Assembly: GCA_026003755.1 (NCBI GenBank)
Contig: BPHV01000001.1
Coordinates: 496,001-560,000, forward strand
Length of the DNA: 64,000 bases
Origin: Candidatus Roseilinea sp.
GTDB lineage: Bacteria > Chloroflexota > Anaerolineae > J036 > Brachytrichaceae
Direction: 5' to 3'
Positions 1 through 8,719 of the stretch are shown here, piece after piece. A program made the translations under genes and the position numbers. Positions within the stretch are counted from its first letter, which is position 1; each line of letters opens with the position of its first letter. The notes beneath the pieces were generated by a model, which did not search any database, had not been told where the DNA came from, and saw only the letters and a program-made list of their open reading frames with translations.

Positions 1-373
1 CTTCGACGCCCATGTGTCGCAAGATACGCAGGGCGTGTTCGATGTTGGAGTTGGTGAGCACGGCGCGCCGGAGCGGGATGCGCAGCAACATCTCGCGCAG
101 TTGCGGATCGGCGGTCAGCACGCCATCCAGCTCGATGTCGTGCACATACGCGAAGTACTCGTCTATGTTGACCGGGTAGCCCTCCTCCATCATGCCACGC
201 AGGGCTGTGCCGTAGACGCTGCGAAAGCGCCGGCGCAACTCAATCGCTTGCTCGATCGGCACATTGAACTGCTGGGCGATGTACTGGTTGATGCGCTCGG
301 TGATGACATCCATCAGCTTTGCCGAGCGCGGATACAACGTCTCGTCTAGATCGAAGAGAATGAGCTCATACAT
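1..373 (-). CDS. HAD-family pyrimidine 5'-nucleotidase-like phosphatase (partial)
   Basis: The gene starts at ATG 373 on the minus strand and runs off the left edge, leaving 124 N-terminal codons. Residues 3-13 read ELILFDLDETL, the HAD motif I with both catalytic aspartates, and near residue 109 RRAVLTNSNIEHA supplies motif II (TNS). The helical cap between them (KLMDVITERINQYI, then RRRFRSVYGTALRGM) matches the SDT1/PhoB-like pyrimidine 5'-nucleotidase subgroup, which dephosphorylates nucleoside monophosphates or similar small phosphates in the cytoplasm. Motif III lies outside the window, so the substrate cannot be judged. Confidence 0.85.
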   Translation of the reverse strand, partial: MYELILFDLDETLYPRSAKLMDVITERINQYIAQQFNVPIEQAIELRRRFRSVYGTALRGMMEEGYPVNIDEYFAYVHDIELDGVLTADPQLREMLLRIPLRRAVLTNSNIEHALRILRHMGVE

Positions 374-407
374 CTACGAACGCACCTTGCGGATGCACAC
401 TGCCGGG

Positions 408-533
408 TTACCAACCGCCCCCCTCGTCCGCCTGACGCCCCCGAGCGCACAACGCCCTGCTTTGGCCGCCATCCACCACGCGCGCCGCGCCGGTGATGTA
501 GCCGGCCGCCGGCGAGGCATCACGCCGGGTCAT
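408..533 (-). pseudogene. Remnant: C-terminal tail of a short-chain dehydrogenase
   Basis: A 41-codon reading frame contains SPAAGYITGAARVVDGGQ, the usual end of a classical SDR (an 'S..A.YITG..L.VDGG' pattern). The whole Rossmann fold and the active-site YxxxK are missing, so this is a decayed fragment. It sits in the 168-bp gap between the HAD gene and the next minus-strand gene. Confidence 0.5.
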
Positions 534-541
534 TCGACATC

Positions 542-1480
542 TCAGGATAGCGCCGCGCTCTCGCCCAGGCGCTCCAGCAGCTCGGCGAATTCCATAGGCG
601 GCGAGAAATCCAGCGCGTCGCCGTCCCGTGTGTAAGGCAGGGTGATGAATTCGCCTTGCCAGAACCAGTAGAGGTGCGGGCTGAGCGAGCCAGGCCCGTC
701 GGCATACATGCCAACGATGGCCTGCAACATCAGGCCGACCGCTTCGGCCACGCCGATGTTACGGATGAGGTGCAACAGGATGACATCGCGCCTGGGCAGG
801 CCCACCAACGCGCCGTGCGGCAGATCGTCCGGCAGATAGGCATCGAGGATCAGCGTATGACTGGCCGCGTAATAGGGATCGCCGGAGTAAAGATGAATCT
901 CCACGCCGGATCGCAAGACAACGGACGTGCGCTTCAACGAGCCGGCGCGTTGCAAATTGCGCCGCCCGATCTCGAACAACTCCGGGGCTTCCAGATCCCA
1001 CCTTTTCGCCTCGGATCGTGAGATCGTGCGGACGGTCGTCGGCAGATCAAGCACGATCACCTCAATCGTGCCCTCAGGGCCGGGGCGATGAATAGTCTCG
1101 ACAGACTGGCTCAGCAAGTCCACTGGATACAACCGGGCGCGCAATCGCTCGCTCACCTTGTCGAAGTCGCCCACATCCACCATCAGGGCATTTTGATCGT
1201 CGCTCACGGCGAAGATGCAATCGAAGTGCTCCGCGATCAAACTCGGCCAGCGCTCGATGCCGACTTGGGCGCACGATTGTGCGACATTTTGCAGACCGAG
1301 CACACTGGTGTGATGGAACACGCCGGACTCGGCTTGCACAACCCCTTCGTCGGCCTTGACGTGCACAGGAATCCGACGTTCGACAAAGTAGCGTTCGACC
1401 AGCGCAATGAAGGTGCGATACCCTTCCACATCCAAGTTACGCGCCCACGGTGGGAGGGCGCCCTGCGCTGAAGCGGACAT
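542..1480 (-). CDS. Conserved hypothetical protein, 312 aa
   Basis: I do not recognise the family with certainty. The protein is soluble, with no signal peptide or membrane segment. The C-terminal third carries GLPRRDVILLHLI and later LYWFWQGEFITLPY, loosely like DUF1444/YtpQ-type proteins that read 'P.RD.lL.', but this is only a visual resemblance. ATG 1480 is favoured because a TACACT box ends six bases upstream, fitting a leaderless start. It is transcribed toward the SDR remnant and the HAD gene and has no obvious functional partner. Confidence 0.65.
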   Translation of the reverse strand: MSASAQGALPPWARNLDVEGYRTFIALVERYFVERRIPVHVKADEGVVQAESGVFHHTSVLGLQNVAQSCAQVGIERWPSLIAEHFDCIFAVSDDQNALMVDVGDFDKVSERLRARLYPVDLLSQSVETIHRPGPEGTIEVIVLDLPTTVRTISRSEAKRWDLEAPELFEIGRRNLQRAGSLKRTSVVLRSGVEIHLYSGDPYYAASHTLILDAYLPDDLPHGALVGLPRRDVILLHLIRNIGVAEAVGLMLQAIVGMYADGPGSLSPHLYWFWQGEFITLPYTRDGDALDFSPPMEFAELLERLGESAALS

Positions 1481-1486
1481 GAGATA

Positions 1487-1492
1487 AGTGTA
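1487..1492 (-). promoter_or_regulatory. -10 box TACACT, leaderless start of the 312-aa protein gene
   Basis: TACACT on the minus strand is separated by six bases from ATG 1480. The expected transcription start falls on the start codon. No convincing -35 element is visible. Confidence 0.5.
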
Positions 1493-1556
1493 GCATCATG
1501 TTTGTCTGGCGCTATCGGCGCGCCCGCGCATGGCCTGGGCGGTCGCTCAGGACGGA

Positions 1557-1562
1557 TATAAT
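1557..1562 (+). promoter_or_regulatory. -10 box TATAAT of the LON-domain gene (leadered)
   Basis: A perfect TATAAT lies 27 bases before ATG 1590. Unlike most promoters here this leaves a short leader, and a CTGGAGC ribosome-binding site is present at 1574-1580. Confidence 0.45.
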
Positions 1563-1589
1563 CGGCGCGCATCCTGGAGCAAAAGCAAA

Positions 1590-2243
1590 ATGGAGGCAAA
1601 GGTCCGCGCGCTGCCGCTGTTTCCCTTGAACGTCGTGCTGTTCCCCGGCCAAACGTTGCCGCTGCACATCTTCGAGCCTCGCTACCGGGTTATGATCCGG
1701 CGCTGCATCGAGAACGATGAGCCGTTTGGCGTCGTGTTGGCGCGCGACGAAGAGCCAGACGAACCCCATGACGTCGGCACATCGGCGCGCGTGACCGATG
1801 CAGAGCGCTTATCGGACGGCCGGATGAACATCGTGACGCTGGGCGAAGAACGGTTTCGGCTGCATGACTTCCGCGCTAGCGAACATGGCTATCTGATCGG
1901 CGACGTCACGCCGTTCCCATTCATCGAGGATGCAGCGCCTGCCGATCCGCTCGTGCACACAGTCTCACAGCGCCTGGCGCGCTATCTCAAACGGCTGGGC
2001 GAGGCCAGCGGCCTGCACTTCCGATTCGACCACTTCCCCACCCAGCCGGTAGATGTTGCCGTGTTTACTGCCATCGCGCTGCGCCTGCCGTTGGAGCAGA
2101 AACAATTCCTGCTCGCTCAGGCGCGCGTGACCGATTTGCTGGCCGTCGAGTCCGAGATCTTGCGCGAGGAACTGAAGATGCTCAGCATCATCGCTGCCGC
2201 CATCCGACCTCCAGAGGACCGCCATATCTTTTCGAGGAACTGA
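1590..2243 (+). CDS. LON peptidase substrate-binding domain protein
   Basis: This 217-residue protein is a stand-alone Lon N-terminal (PUA-like) domain with no AAA+ or protease part. The N-terminus reads LPLFPLNVVLFPGQTLPLHI followed by FEPRY and R, the hallmark of the family, and FGVVL follows near residue 50. Such proteins bind unfolded polypeptides or act with partner proteases; no enzyme activity is expected. The open frame extends to 1530, but ATG 1590 has a Shine-Dalgarno sequence and places LPLFPLN where it normally sits. It precedes plsX by 74 bp on the same strand. Confidence 0.88.
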   Translation: MEAKVRALPLFPLNVVLFPGQTLPLHIFEPRYRVMIRRCIENDEPFGVVLARDEEPDEPHDVGTSARVTDAERLSDGRMNIVTLGEERFRLHDFRASEHGYLIGDVTPFPFIEDAAPADPLVHTVSQRLARYLKRLGEASGLHFRFDHFPTQPVDVAVFTAIALRLPLEQKQFLLAQARVTDLLAVESEILREELKMLSIIAAAIRPPEDRHIFSRN

Positions 2244-2317
2244 GCCTGCGGCGACGACACGAGGAGGCGGCGCCTGCCGCGCCTCGTTCGCAAGCTGCCG
2301 ATTGCGACTGAGGAACC

Positions 2318-3346
2318 ATGAAGATCGTGTTAGATGCGATGGGCGGCGACTTCGGCCCTGGGCCGAACGTCGAAGCGGCCGTGAGCGCCGCGCGCGAGTT
2401 CGGCTGGGAGATAGTGCTGGTCGGTCGCCAGGAGATGATTCGCCCGCTGCTCGTGCAGCACAACACCGCCAACCTCCACCTGCCGATCGTGCACGCCAGC
2501 GAAGTAATCGAGATGGGCGAACATCCGGCGCAGGCGGTGAAGACGAAGAAGAACAGCTCCATGGTCGTGGGCATGCAAATGGTGCGCAACGGCGACGCCG
2601 ACGCCTTCGTCACCATGGGCAACACCGGCGGCGCGTTGGCCGCGGCGCTCTTCCACCTGGGGCGCATCCAGGGCATCCTGCGTCCGGCGCTCTCCGCCGT
2701 CTTCCCCACCGCAAAAGGCTGGAAGCTGTTGCTCGACGTCGGCGCAAACGCCGACTGCAAGCCGGAGTATCTGGCGCAATTCGGCCTGATGGGCAGCCTC
2801 TACGCCGAGCGCGTGATGGGCATACGCAACCCGCGCGTGGCGCTCATGTCCAACGGCGAAGAGGAGACCAAAGGCAGCGCGCTGGTGCAAGAAGCCCACC
2901 TGCTCCTCAAGAAGGGGCCGATCCACTTCATCGGCAACGCCGAGGGTCGCGACCTGCCGGCCGGCAACGCCGATGTCTTCGTAACAGATGGCTTCACGGG
3001 CAACGTCATCATCAAATTGTCCGAGGGCATGGGCGACTTCATCAAGGGCATGCTGCGCGAAGAGATTATGCGCACGCCCAAGAGCAAACTGGGCGGCCTG
3101 CTGATCAAAGACGCCATCGCGCGCATCAGCGCCCGCACCAACTACGAGGAAATCGGCGGTGCGCCACTCCTGGGCGTGGATGGTGTTGTAATTATTGGTC
3201 ATGGCCGCAGCAAAGCGCGGGCAATTCGCTCGGCGCTCATGCGTGCTGCCGAGGCCGTCGAGCGCGGCGTTGTGGACGCCATCGAGAGGGGGCTGGAAGC
3301 GCTGCCGAGGACGACCCACGCCGGTGCGCAGACGCCAGCCCGCTGA
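2318..3346 (+). CDS. plsX: Phosphate acyltransferase PlsX
   Basis: PlsX makes acyl-phosphate from acyl-ACP, the first step of phosphatidic acid synthesis in bacteria that use PlsY. The 342-residue protein starts MKIVLDAMGGDFGP, has NTGG in VTMGNTGGALAAALF, a GANAD segment and FVTDGFTGNVIIKLSEG, all diagnostic of the family, and matches its usual length. It is a peripheral cytoplasmic enzyme. fabF follows 46 bp downstream, the common plsX-fab arrangement, although no fabD, fabG or acpP is next to it here. Confidence 0.97.
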   Translation: MKIVLDAMGGDFGPGPNVEAAVSAAREFGWEIVLVGRQEMIRPLLVQHNTANLHLPIVHASEVIEMGEHPAQAVKTKKNSSMVVGMQMVRNGDADAFVTMGNTGGALAAALFHLGRIQGILRPALSAVFPTAKGWKLLLDVGANADCKPEYLAQFGLMGSLYAERVMGIRNPRVALMSNGEEETKGSALVQEAHLLLKKGPIHFIGNAEGRDLPAGNADVFVTDGFTGNVIIKLSEGMGDFIKGMLREEIMRTPKSKLGGLLIKDAIARISARTNYEEIGGAPLLGVDGVVIIGHGRSKARAIRSALMRAAEAVERGVVDAIERGLEALPRTTHAGAQTPAR

Positions 3347-3381
3347 GTCCTACATCGCGCCTTGCGCCCGACTTCTAGACT

Positions 3382-3387
3382 TACGAT
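3382..3387 (+). promoter_or_regulatory. Possible -10 box TACGAT before fabF
   Basis: TACGAT ends five bases before ATG 3393 in the 46-bp plsX-fabF gap. It is a weak match, but no ribosome-binding site is visible, so a leaderless fabF transcript is possible in addition to read-through from plsX. Confidence 0.25.
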
Positions 3388-3392
3388 CCAAC

Positions 3393-4772
3393 ATGGCACG
3401 ACCCAAACGATTCTCCGGCCTGCGGCGCGGTCTCAGCCGCTTCACCAGCGCCAGTAAACGCATGCTAAGGCGCGGACGAGACGCCGCCGAACAACCGCGC
3501 CCCACGTTGCATATTCACGTGTCGAACGGCAACAAGCGGCGGCGCGTGGTCATCACCGGCATCGGCGCAATCACCGTGCTGGGCCTGAACTTGATGGACA
3601 CCTGGAACAACCTGGTGGAAGGGCGCAGCGGCATCGGGCCGATCACCCAATTCGACCCGAGCAATCTGCCGGTGCGCATCGCCGGCGAGGTGAAAGGCTT
3701 CGACCCGCTCAAGTACATTGACGCCAAGGAGGTCCGGCGCATGGCGCGCTGCTCGCACTTCGCCGTGGCCGCCGCCCAGGAAGCGCTCGAGCAATCCGGG
3801 CTGCGCATCGGCAGGGACGTGAAGGCCGACCGCGTAGGCGTCGTGATGGGAACCGCTCTGGGCGGTTATGAGATGTCGGAGGCAGGTTCGCGGGAGTACT
3901 ACCAATACGGTTACAAGCGCACAAATCCGTTTGCCCTGCCCGCCGCCCTGCCCAACGCGCCCGGTCACCACATCAGCACGCGGTTCGGGTTGAAAGGGCC
4001 GCTGAGCACGGTGGTGGCTGCATGCGCTTCCGGCACGCAGGCCATCGGCGACGGCGCCGAGATGATTCGCTTGGGCAAAGCCGATGCCGTGCTCGCCGGC
4101 GGCGTAGAGGCCGTGGTGATCCCCACCGCAATCGCGGCGTTCTCTAAGATGCGCGTGCTCAGCACGATGAACGATCATCCGGAACTGGCCCAGCGCCCGT
4201 TCGACATCACGCGCGATGGCTTCGCCTACAGCGAGGGTTGTGTGGTGATGATGTTGGAGGACTATGAGCGCGCCAAGGCGCGCGGCGCGACGATCTACGC
4301 CGAAGTGCTGGGCCTGGGCGTGTCGTCGGATGCCTACCATATCGCTATCCCCGACCCCTCAGCCAGCGGGGCGATTCGCGCCATGATGTGGGCCTTGCAG
4401 GACGCCGGTCTCGCGCCGCACCATGTGGATTACATCAACGCCCACGGCTCGGCCACGCAAGCCAACGACGCGCTCGAGACGGCCGCCATCAAGCGGGTCT
4501 TCGGCGAGCGCGCCTACGACATCCCGGTCACCAGCACCAAGTCCATGGTCGGCCACGCCATGGGCGCAGCCGGTGCGATCGAAGCGCTCAGCACTGTGAT
4601 GACCATCAAGACCGGCATCATCCCGCCGACCATCAACCTGCATCATCCCGATCCGGCCTGCGACCTGGACTATGTGCCGCACAAGGCGCGCCTCAAGGAG
4701 GTCAACTTCGCCATCTCTAACTCGTTCGGCCTGGGCGGACAGAACGCAACGATTGCTTTCGGGAAGGTATAA
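3393..4772 (+). CDS. fabF: Beta-ketoacyl-ACP synthase II (FabF)
   Basis: FabF condenses malonyl-ACP with acyl-ACP to elongate fatty acids. The nucleophile is Cys about residue 211 in VVAACASGTQAIGDG; the two histidines are in INAHGSATQANDALET and KSMVGHAMGAAGAIEA, giving the Cys-His-His triad of KAS I/II. The C-terminus ends SFGLGGQNATIAFGK as expected. At 459 residues it is about 45 longer than usual: the conserved start RRRVVITGIGAI is preceded by an Arg/Lys-rich stretch. ATG 3393 is the first start after plsX ends; ATG 3463 would trim roughly half of the extension. Confidence 0.95.
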   Translation: MARPKRFSGLRRGLSRFTSASKRMLRRGRDAAEQPRPTLHIHVSNGNKRRRVVITGIGAITVLGLNLMDTWNNLVEGRSGIGPITQFDPSNLPVRIAGEVKGFDPLKYIDAKEVRRMARCSHFAVAAAQEALEQSGLRIGRDVKADRVGVVMGTALGGYEMSEAGSREYYQYGYKRTNPFALPAALPNAPGHHISTRFGLKGPLSTVVAACASGTQAIGDGAEMIRLGKADAVLAGGVEAVVIPTAIAAFSKMRVLSTMNDHPELAQRPFDITRDGFAYSEGCVVMMLEDYERAKARGATIYAEVLGLGVSSDAYHIAIPDPSASGAIRAMMWALQDAGLAPHHVDYINAHGSATQANDALETAAIKRVFGERAYDIPVTSTKSMVGHAMGAAGAIEALSTVMTIKTGIIPPTINLHHPDPACDLDYVPHKARLKEVNFAISNSFGLGGQNATIAFGKV

Positions 4773-4807
4773 ACCCGCGGAGGCGAATCGGACTGGGGGA
4801 TCGCGCG

Positions 4808-5545
4808 ATGAAAGTCGTCGTTGACGAGGCGAAATACCGGCGTCTGGCGCGAGTAGGGCGAATCGCGCTATTCGGCTCGCTGGGCGTTTTGTTGGGCGGT
4901 CTCTTGCTCACCCTGTTTGGCCCACAGCTCGGCCTGCTGGCGCCGGAGAACTCTAGCCTGTTCTTCATCCTCTACTTGATCATCCTCTTGGTCGGGTTCA
5001 CCGCGTCGCGCGTCGGCTTTCACTATGGCAATCGCTACCTCGCGCCAACACGGCCCGACATGGTGCTGCGCGAGAGCCTGAAAGGCTTGGATCGCAAGTA
5101 TGCGCTGATGTTGTTTGCGCGGCCGACCAACTACATGCTGATCGAGCCGGGGGGCGTGACGGTGTTCGTGGTGCGCAACCAGGAAGGCAAGGTCACCTAC
5201 AAAGAAGGCAAGTGGAAGCGCAAGGAAAGCCTGCTGCGCTTCTGGTTCGGCCGCGACGAGCCACTAGGCGACCCGACCGCCGACATCACCGAAGAGCTGC
5301 GCAAGGTCAACCAAGTGCTGACCGAGAAGCTGCCGACGCTGAAGATCCCCCTGCGCGGCATCATCGTCTTCAGCAACCCCAAGGTCGTGCTCGATGTCGA
5401 ACCATCGCCGATCGCCGTGTTGCGCGCAGCGGATTTGAAGGACTACATCCGCGGCGCCGGCAAGTTGAAGGAACTGCCCAATTCGCTGCAACGCAAGGTG
5501 CGGGAAGCGCTTGGCGCGCCGGAGCTGCCGCGCCCAGAGGCGTGA
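4808..5545 (+). CDS. Membrane protein with NERD-like cytoplasmic domain
   Basis: This 245-residue protein has two hydrophobic helices at about residues 20-42 and 50-68, followed by a soluble domain. The stretch RYLAPTRPDMVLRESLKGLD then YALMLFARPTNYMLIEPGG and VTVFVVRNQEGKVTY resembles the start of NERD (nuclease-related) domains, but I cannot place the full catalytic residue set, so activity is uncertain. A GGGGGAT ribosome-binding site lies 5' of ATG 4808, 35 bp after fabF, suggesting co-transcription. Function unknown. Confidence 0.7.
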   Translation: MKVVVDEAKYRRLARVGRIALFGSLGVLLGGLLLTLFGPQLGLLAPENSSLFFILYLIILLVGFTASRVGFHYGNRYLAPTRPDMVLRESLKGLDRKYALMLFARPTNYMLIEPGGVTVFVVRNQEGKVTYKEGKWKRKESLLRFWFGRDEPLGDPTADITEELRKVNQVLTEKLPTLKIPLRGIIVFSNPKVVLDVEPSPIAVLRAADLKDYIRGAGKLKELPNSLQRKVREALGAPELPRPEA

Positions 5546-6043
5546 TTGCCGTTCAGACCGCCTCTCTTCGTTCCCATCGGGCGCCGACATGGAGTGCGAC
5601 GCCACGTGGGGCACGAGGCGGTATCTAGGCCGGGCTGCACGAACGACAACCCCATCGCCCGCTTCGGTCCCGCCACGCGCTTTACCCCGCGCATCCTCAT
5701 CCGGCGCTGCCGAATCCACCCAATCATCCGCTCAACACGATTGTTCGTCGCCGGCGCCTCCGCCCGCCTCCGATCCGGCACATCCCGCTCCCACGGATTC
5801 GACCGCCGCAGCGCGATCTGCGCCAGCGCCCCGCGCTGCCGGCGCCCCAACGGTCTGACGATGCGCTCATCTACACCCTACAATGCTCTGCTCTCGTCGG
5901 ACGCGCGCCTGCACCCTCGCCCAGACTTGCGGCGACGGCGCCACGCCAGACTCGTCGAGCTTCCCTTCACTATCGGCAACCGCCACCTCGCGGTCTAACG
6001 ACAGCCCATTTCGTCCGTCTAAGGCGCATGATCTCAGCCCAAC
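5546..6043. other. Gene-poor stretch with decayed transposase sequence
   Basis: No intact gene was found in about 500 bases. The minus strand holds a transposase C-terminal fragment (listed separately); the remainder shows only frame-broken, arginine-rich reading frames that I do not recognise. Confidence 0.5.
5625..5850 (-). pseudogene. Remnant of a DDE transposase C-terminus
   Basis: In one minus-strand frame the peptide PATNNRVERMIGWIRQ is followed by RRMRMRGVKRVAGPKRAMGL. 'TNN..ER.IGW..........MRG.K' is the region around the last catalytic acidic residue in several DDE transposase families. No upstream catalytic part or terminal inverted repeat could be found, so it is an inactive relic and the IS family is left open. 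Confidence 0.45.
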
Positions 6044-6049
6044 TAAAAT
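6044..6049 (+). promoter_or_regulatory. -10 box TAAAAT, leaderless start of thpR
   Basis: TAAAAT ends six bases before ATG 6056, and no Shine-Dalgarno sequence is present. Confidence 0.5.
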
Positions 6050-6055
6050 CCCGTC

Positions 6056-6643
6056 ATGCGAGCCACCGGCCAAGCCACCCTGCGCGCCTTCCTCGCGCTG
6101 GATTTCGACGAGGAGACGTTGCAGGCGCTTGATGCTTATCTGCGTCGCCTGCATGCGATGCCATGGGCGGGCGAGATACGCTGGGTCAGCCCCAACAACC
6201 TGCACCTGACGCTACGCTTTCTGGGCAACGTGACGCCGACCCAGGCCGAGCGCTATGCCGAAGCGTTCGGCGCAGGGCGGACGCAAATCGCGGACCTTGC
6301 CGCGCTGACCCTGTCCATGACGCCGCCGCGCTTCTTCCCAACGTCATCGCGACCGCGCGCAATCGCCTGCCTGGTTGAAGACCATCCGACGCTGTCCGAG
6401 CTGGCGAAGCTGGCCGAGACGTGTGCGGTACAGATCGGCCTTAGCCGCGAAGTGCGCCCCTTCAAAGGCCACATCACGCTCGGCCGAATGCGCGATGCGC
6501 TTCCGCACAATGCCGCATTGCCGCGCGATGAAGCGGTCATGGTCATTCGACCAACAGCGATCACCCTCTATCAAAGCCGGCTCGACCCGCGCGGAGCGAT
6601 CTATACCGCGCTGCGCTCCTTCTCTCTCGCTTCTCATCTTTGA
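6056..6643 (+). CDS. thpR: RNA 2',3'-cyclic phosphodiesterase
   Basis: This is a 195-residue 2H phosphoesterase of the ThpR/LigT family, which opens 2',3'-cyclic phosphates on RNA ends. The two catalytic HxT motifs are HLTLRFLGNV at about residue 50 and HITLGRMRD at about residue 138, and the N-terminus (RAFLALDFDEE) is also typical. Length is standard. It stands alone between the transposase relic and the ccm operon, and its start is supported by the adjacent TAAAAT box. Confidence 0.93.
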   Translation: MRATGQATLRAFLALDFDEETLQALDAYLRRLHAMPWAGEIRWVSPNNLHLTLRFLGNVTPTQAERYAEAFGAGRTQIADLAALTLSMTPPRFFPTSSRPRAIACLVEDHPTLSELAKLAETCAVQIGLSREVRPFKGHITLGRMRDALPHNAALPRDEAVMVIRPTAITLYQSRLDPRGAIYTALRSFSLASHL

Positions 6644-6669
6644 GTGCTATCTTGTGCGCAGCCGGCACA

Positions 6670-6675
6670 TATAAT
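6670..6675 (+). promoter_or_regulatory. -10 box TATAAT of the ccm operon
   Basis: A perfect TATAAT ends 11 bases before the ccmF ATG, giving a leader of only a few bases. It probably drives the whole ccmF to cytochrome lipoprotein operon. Confidence 0.55.
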
Positions 6676-6686
6676 CACAGAGCAAG

Positions 6687-8714
6687 ATGTTCGCTGATTT
6701 AGGCCACCTCGCCGTCATCTTCGCCTTCGTCGCCTGTCTGTATGCTGCCGTGGTCGCCCCGTTGGGCGCACAGCGCAACGACGACCGGCTGGTGCAGAGC
6801 GGGCGCATCGCGGCGTTGATGACCTTTCCCCTGGTGCTGATCGGATGCCTAGGGCTATGGCACGCGCTGCTCACGCACGATTTCGGCGTGGAATACGTCG
6901 CCAGCGTGTCCAGCCGCGCCACGCCGGTGTTCTTCCGCATCACTGCGCTGTGGGGCTCGCAGAACGGCTCTTTGCTGTTTTGGTGTTTGATCATGTCAGC
7001 CTTCGTCGCCGCCGCCATGGTGCGCGATTGGGAAGCCGCCGGCGATAAGTCCCTGTTGCCTTACGTGACGATGACAATGGCGCTGGTGCTGGGCTTCTTC
7101 CTCTTTCTGGAGCTATTTCTGGCCAACGCCTTCGTGCGCACCGACTTCCCCCCGCAGGACGGCAGGGGGCTGAACCCGCTGCTGCGCCATCCTGGCATGA
7201 TCATCCATCCGCCGATGCTCTACGCCGGCTACACCGGCCTGTTGGTGCCGTTTGCCTTCTGCATCGCCTCGTTGATCACCCGCCGCAGCGACGACCTGTG
7301 GCTACGTTCATCGCGCCGTTGGACGCTGGTGGGGTGGGCATTCCTCACCGCCGGCTTGCTGCTCGGTGGCCGCTGGGCGCACGATGTGCTCGGCTGGGGC
7401 GGGTATTGGGGCTGGGACCCCTCGGAGAACAAGCCGCTGATCACCTGGCTGATCGCTACGCCGTTCCTCCACTCGGCCATGATCCAAGAAAAGCGCGGCA
7501 TGTTCAAGAACTGGAATGTGTTCTTGATGATGCTGACGTTCGCCTCGATGTTCTTCGGGACGGCCTTCATCCGCAGCGGTCTGCTGACCAGCGTGCACGC
7601 CTTCGCCGCCAGCGACATTGGGCCGTTCTTCATGGGCGCCATGGTCGTCATCCTCGCTGCCTGCGCTGCGCTGTGGCTAACGCGCCTCGACGTGTTGCGC
7701 AGCGAGAATAAGCTCGACTCGGCCTTCTCGCGCGAGGGCGTCTTCCTGATCCAAAACGTGCTCTTCCTGAGCACCGCTTTCACCGTGTTCATCGGCACAA
7801 TCTTCCCGATCTTGAGCGAGGCCATGAGCGGCACGAAGATCACGGTCGGCCCGCCGTTCTTCGACCAAACCGTTGGGCCACAACTGGCTGCCCTCGTCGC
7901 CCTGATGGGCGTGGCGCCGCTGTTGGCGTGGGGCAAGTCCAACGGCGCTGCCGTAGGCCGGCAGATGCTCGGGCCGCTGACCTTCGCCGCCGCGGTCATG
8001 ATCGCGTTGCTCCTCGCAGGCGCGAATCAGCCTGTGCCTTTATTGCTCTTCGGCCTGTGCGCCTATACCCTGGCGCAGACGGTGATGGAGTATGTGCGCG
8101 GCGCGCGGGCGCGCATGCATAGCATGAACGAGTCCGCGGCAGTTGCGCTCGTTCGACTGGCGCAGAAACACCAGCGGCGCTATGGCGGATACCTCGTGCA
8201 CATCGGCGTGGTGCTGATGGCCATCGGCGTCATCGGCAAGGGGTTCTACGGCTACGACACCATCACCACGCCGGCCGTGAAGCTCAACGAGAGCTTCACG
8301 GTGGGCGACTACACGTTCACCTATCGCGGCATCCGCCCTGTGCCGTGCGAATTCAACGATTGTCAGACGATCCAGGCGATGTTGCTGGTCACGTCGGCCA
8401 AAGACGGCCGCGTCCTGGGCGCGGTCTTCCCTCACCGCGATCATTACCCGGTGCAGCAACACACCGCCACGATTCCCGCCATCAGCGGCACATTCAACAC
8501 CGAAGTCTATGTGCTGCTGGCGGCGTGGGAAGACGGCGGCGCAACGGCTTCGTTCCAGGTATACATCAACCCGCTCATCAATTGGATCTGGGTCGGCGGG
8601 ATCGTCATGATCCTTGGGTTCGTGGTGTGCTTCTGGAAGGCGCCCGAGCGCGAGACAGTGGCATCGCCGGCTGTGGCGCGGCGCGCAATCAGTGCGGGCG
8701 CGCCAGCGAGGTAA
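6687..8714 (+). CDS. ccmF: Heme lyase CcmF (cytochrome c maturation)
   Basis: CcmF attaches heme to apocytochrome c on the outer face of the cytoplasmic membrane in System I. The 675-residue polytopic protein carries the WWD-type heme-handling motif GGYWGWDPSENKPLITWL at about residues 235-252, the preceding HPGMIIHPPMLYAGY loop with conserved histidines, and a periplasmic C-terminal domain starting near GKGFYGYDT before the final helix. Length matches the family. ccmH follows 5 bp later. The ABC export genes ccmABCD and ccmE are not in the window. Confidence 0.96.
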   Translation: MFADLGHLAVIFAFVACLYAAVVAPLGAQRNDDRLVQSGRIAALMTFPLVLIGCLGLWHALLTHDFGVEYVASVSSRATPVFFRITALWGSQNGSLLFWCLIMSAFVAAAMVRDWEAAGDKSLLPYVTMTMALVLGFFLFLELFLANAFVRTDFPPQDGRGLNPLLRHPGMIIHPPMLYAGYTGLLVPFAFCIASLITRRSDDLWLRSSRRWTLVGWAFLTAGLLLGGRWAHDVLGWGGYWGWDPSENKPLITWLIATPFLHSAMIQEKRGMFKNWNVFLMMLTFASMFFGTAFIRSGLLTSVHAFAASDIGPFFMGAMVVILAACAALWLTRLDVLRSENKLDSAFSREGVFLIQNVLFLSTAFTVFIGTIFPILSEAMSGTKITVGPPFFDQTVGPQLAALVALMGVAPLLAWGKSNGAAVGRQMLGPLTFAAAVMIALLLAGANQPVPLLLFGLCAYTLAQTVMEYVRGARARMHSMNESAAVALVRLAQKHQRRYGGYLVHIGVVLMAIGVIGKGFYGYDTITTPAVKLNESFTVGDYTFTYRGIRPVPCEFNDCQTIQAMLLVTSAKDGRVLGAVFPHRDHYPVQQHTATIPAISGTFNTEVYVLLAAWEDGGATASFQVYINPLINWIWVGGIVMILGFVVCFWKAPERETVASPAVARRAISAGAPAR

Positions 8715-8719
8715 ATACG

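Noticed and set aside
2302..3378. Long arginine-rich open frame on the plus strand overlapping plsX
   Set aside because: It is a different-frame shadow of plsX, has no ribosome-binding site and has a composition typical of high-GC shadow frames.
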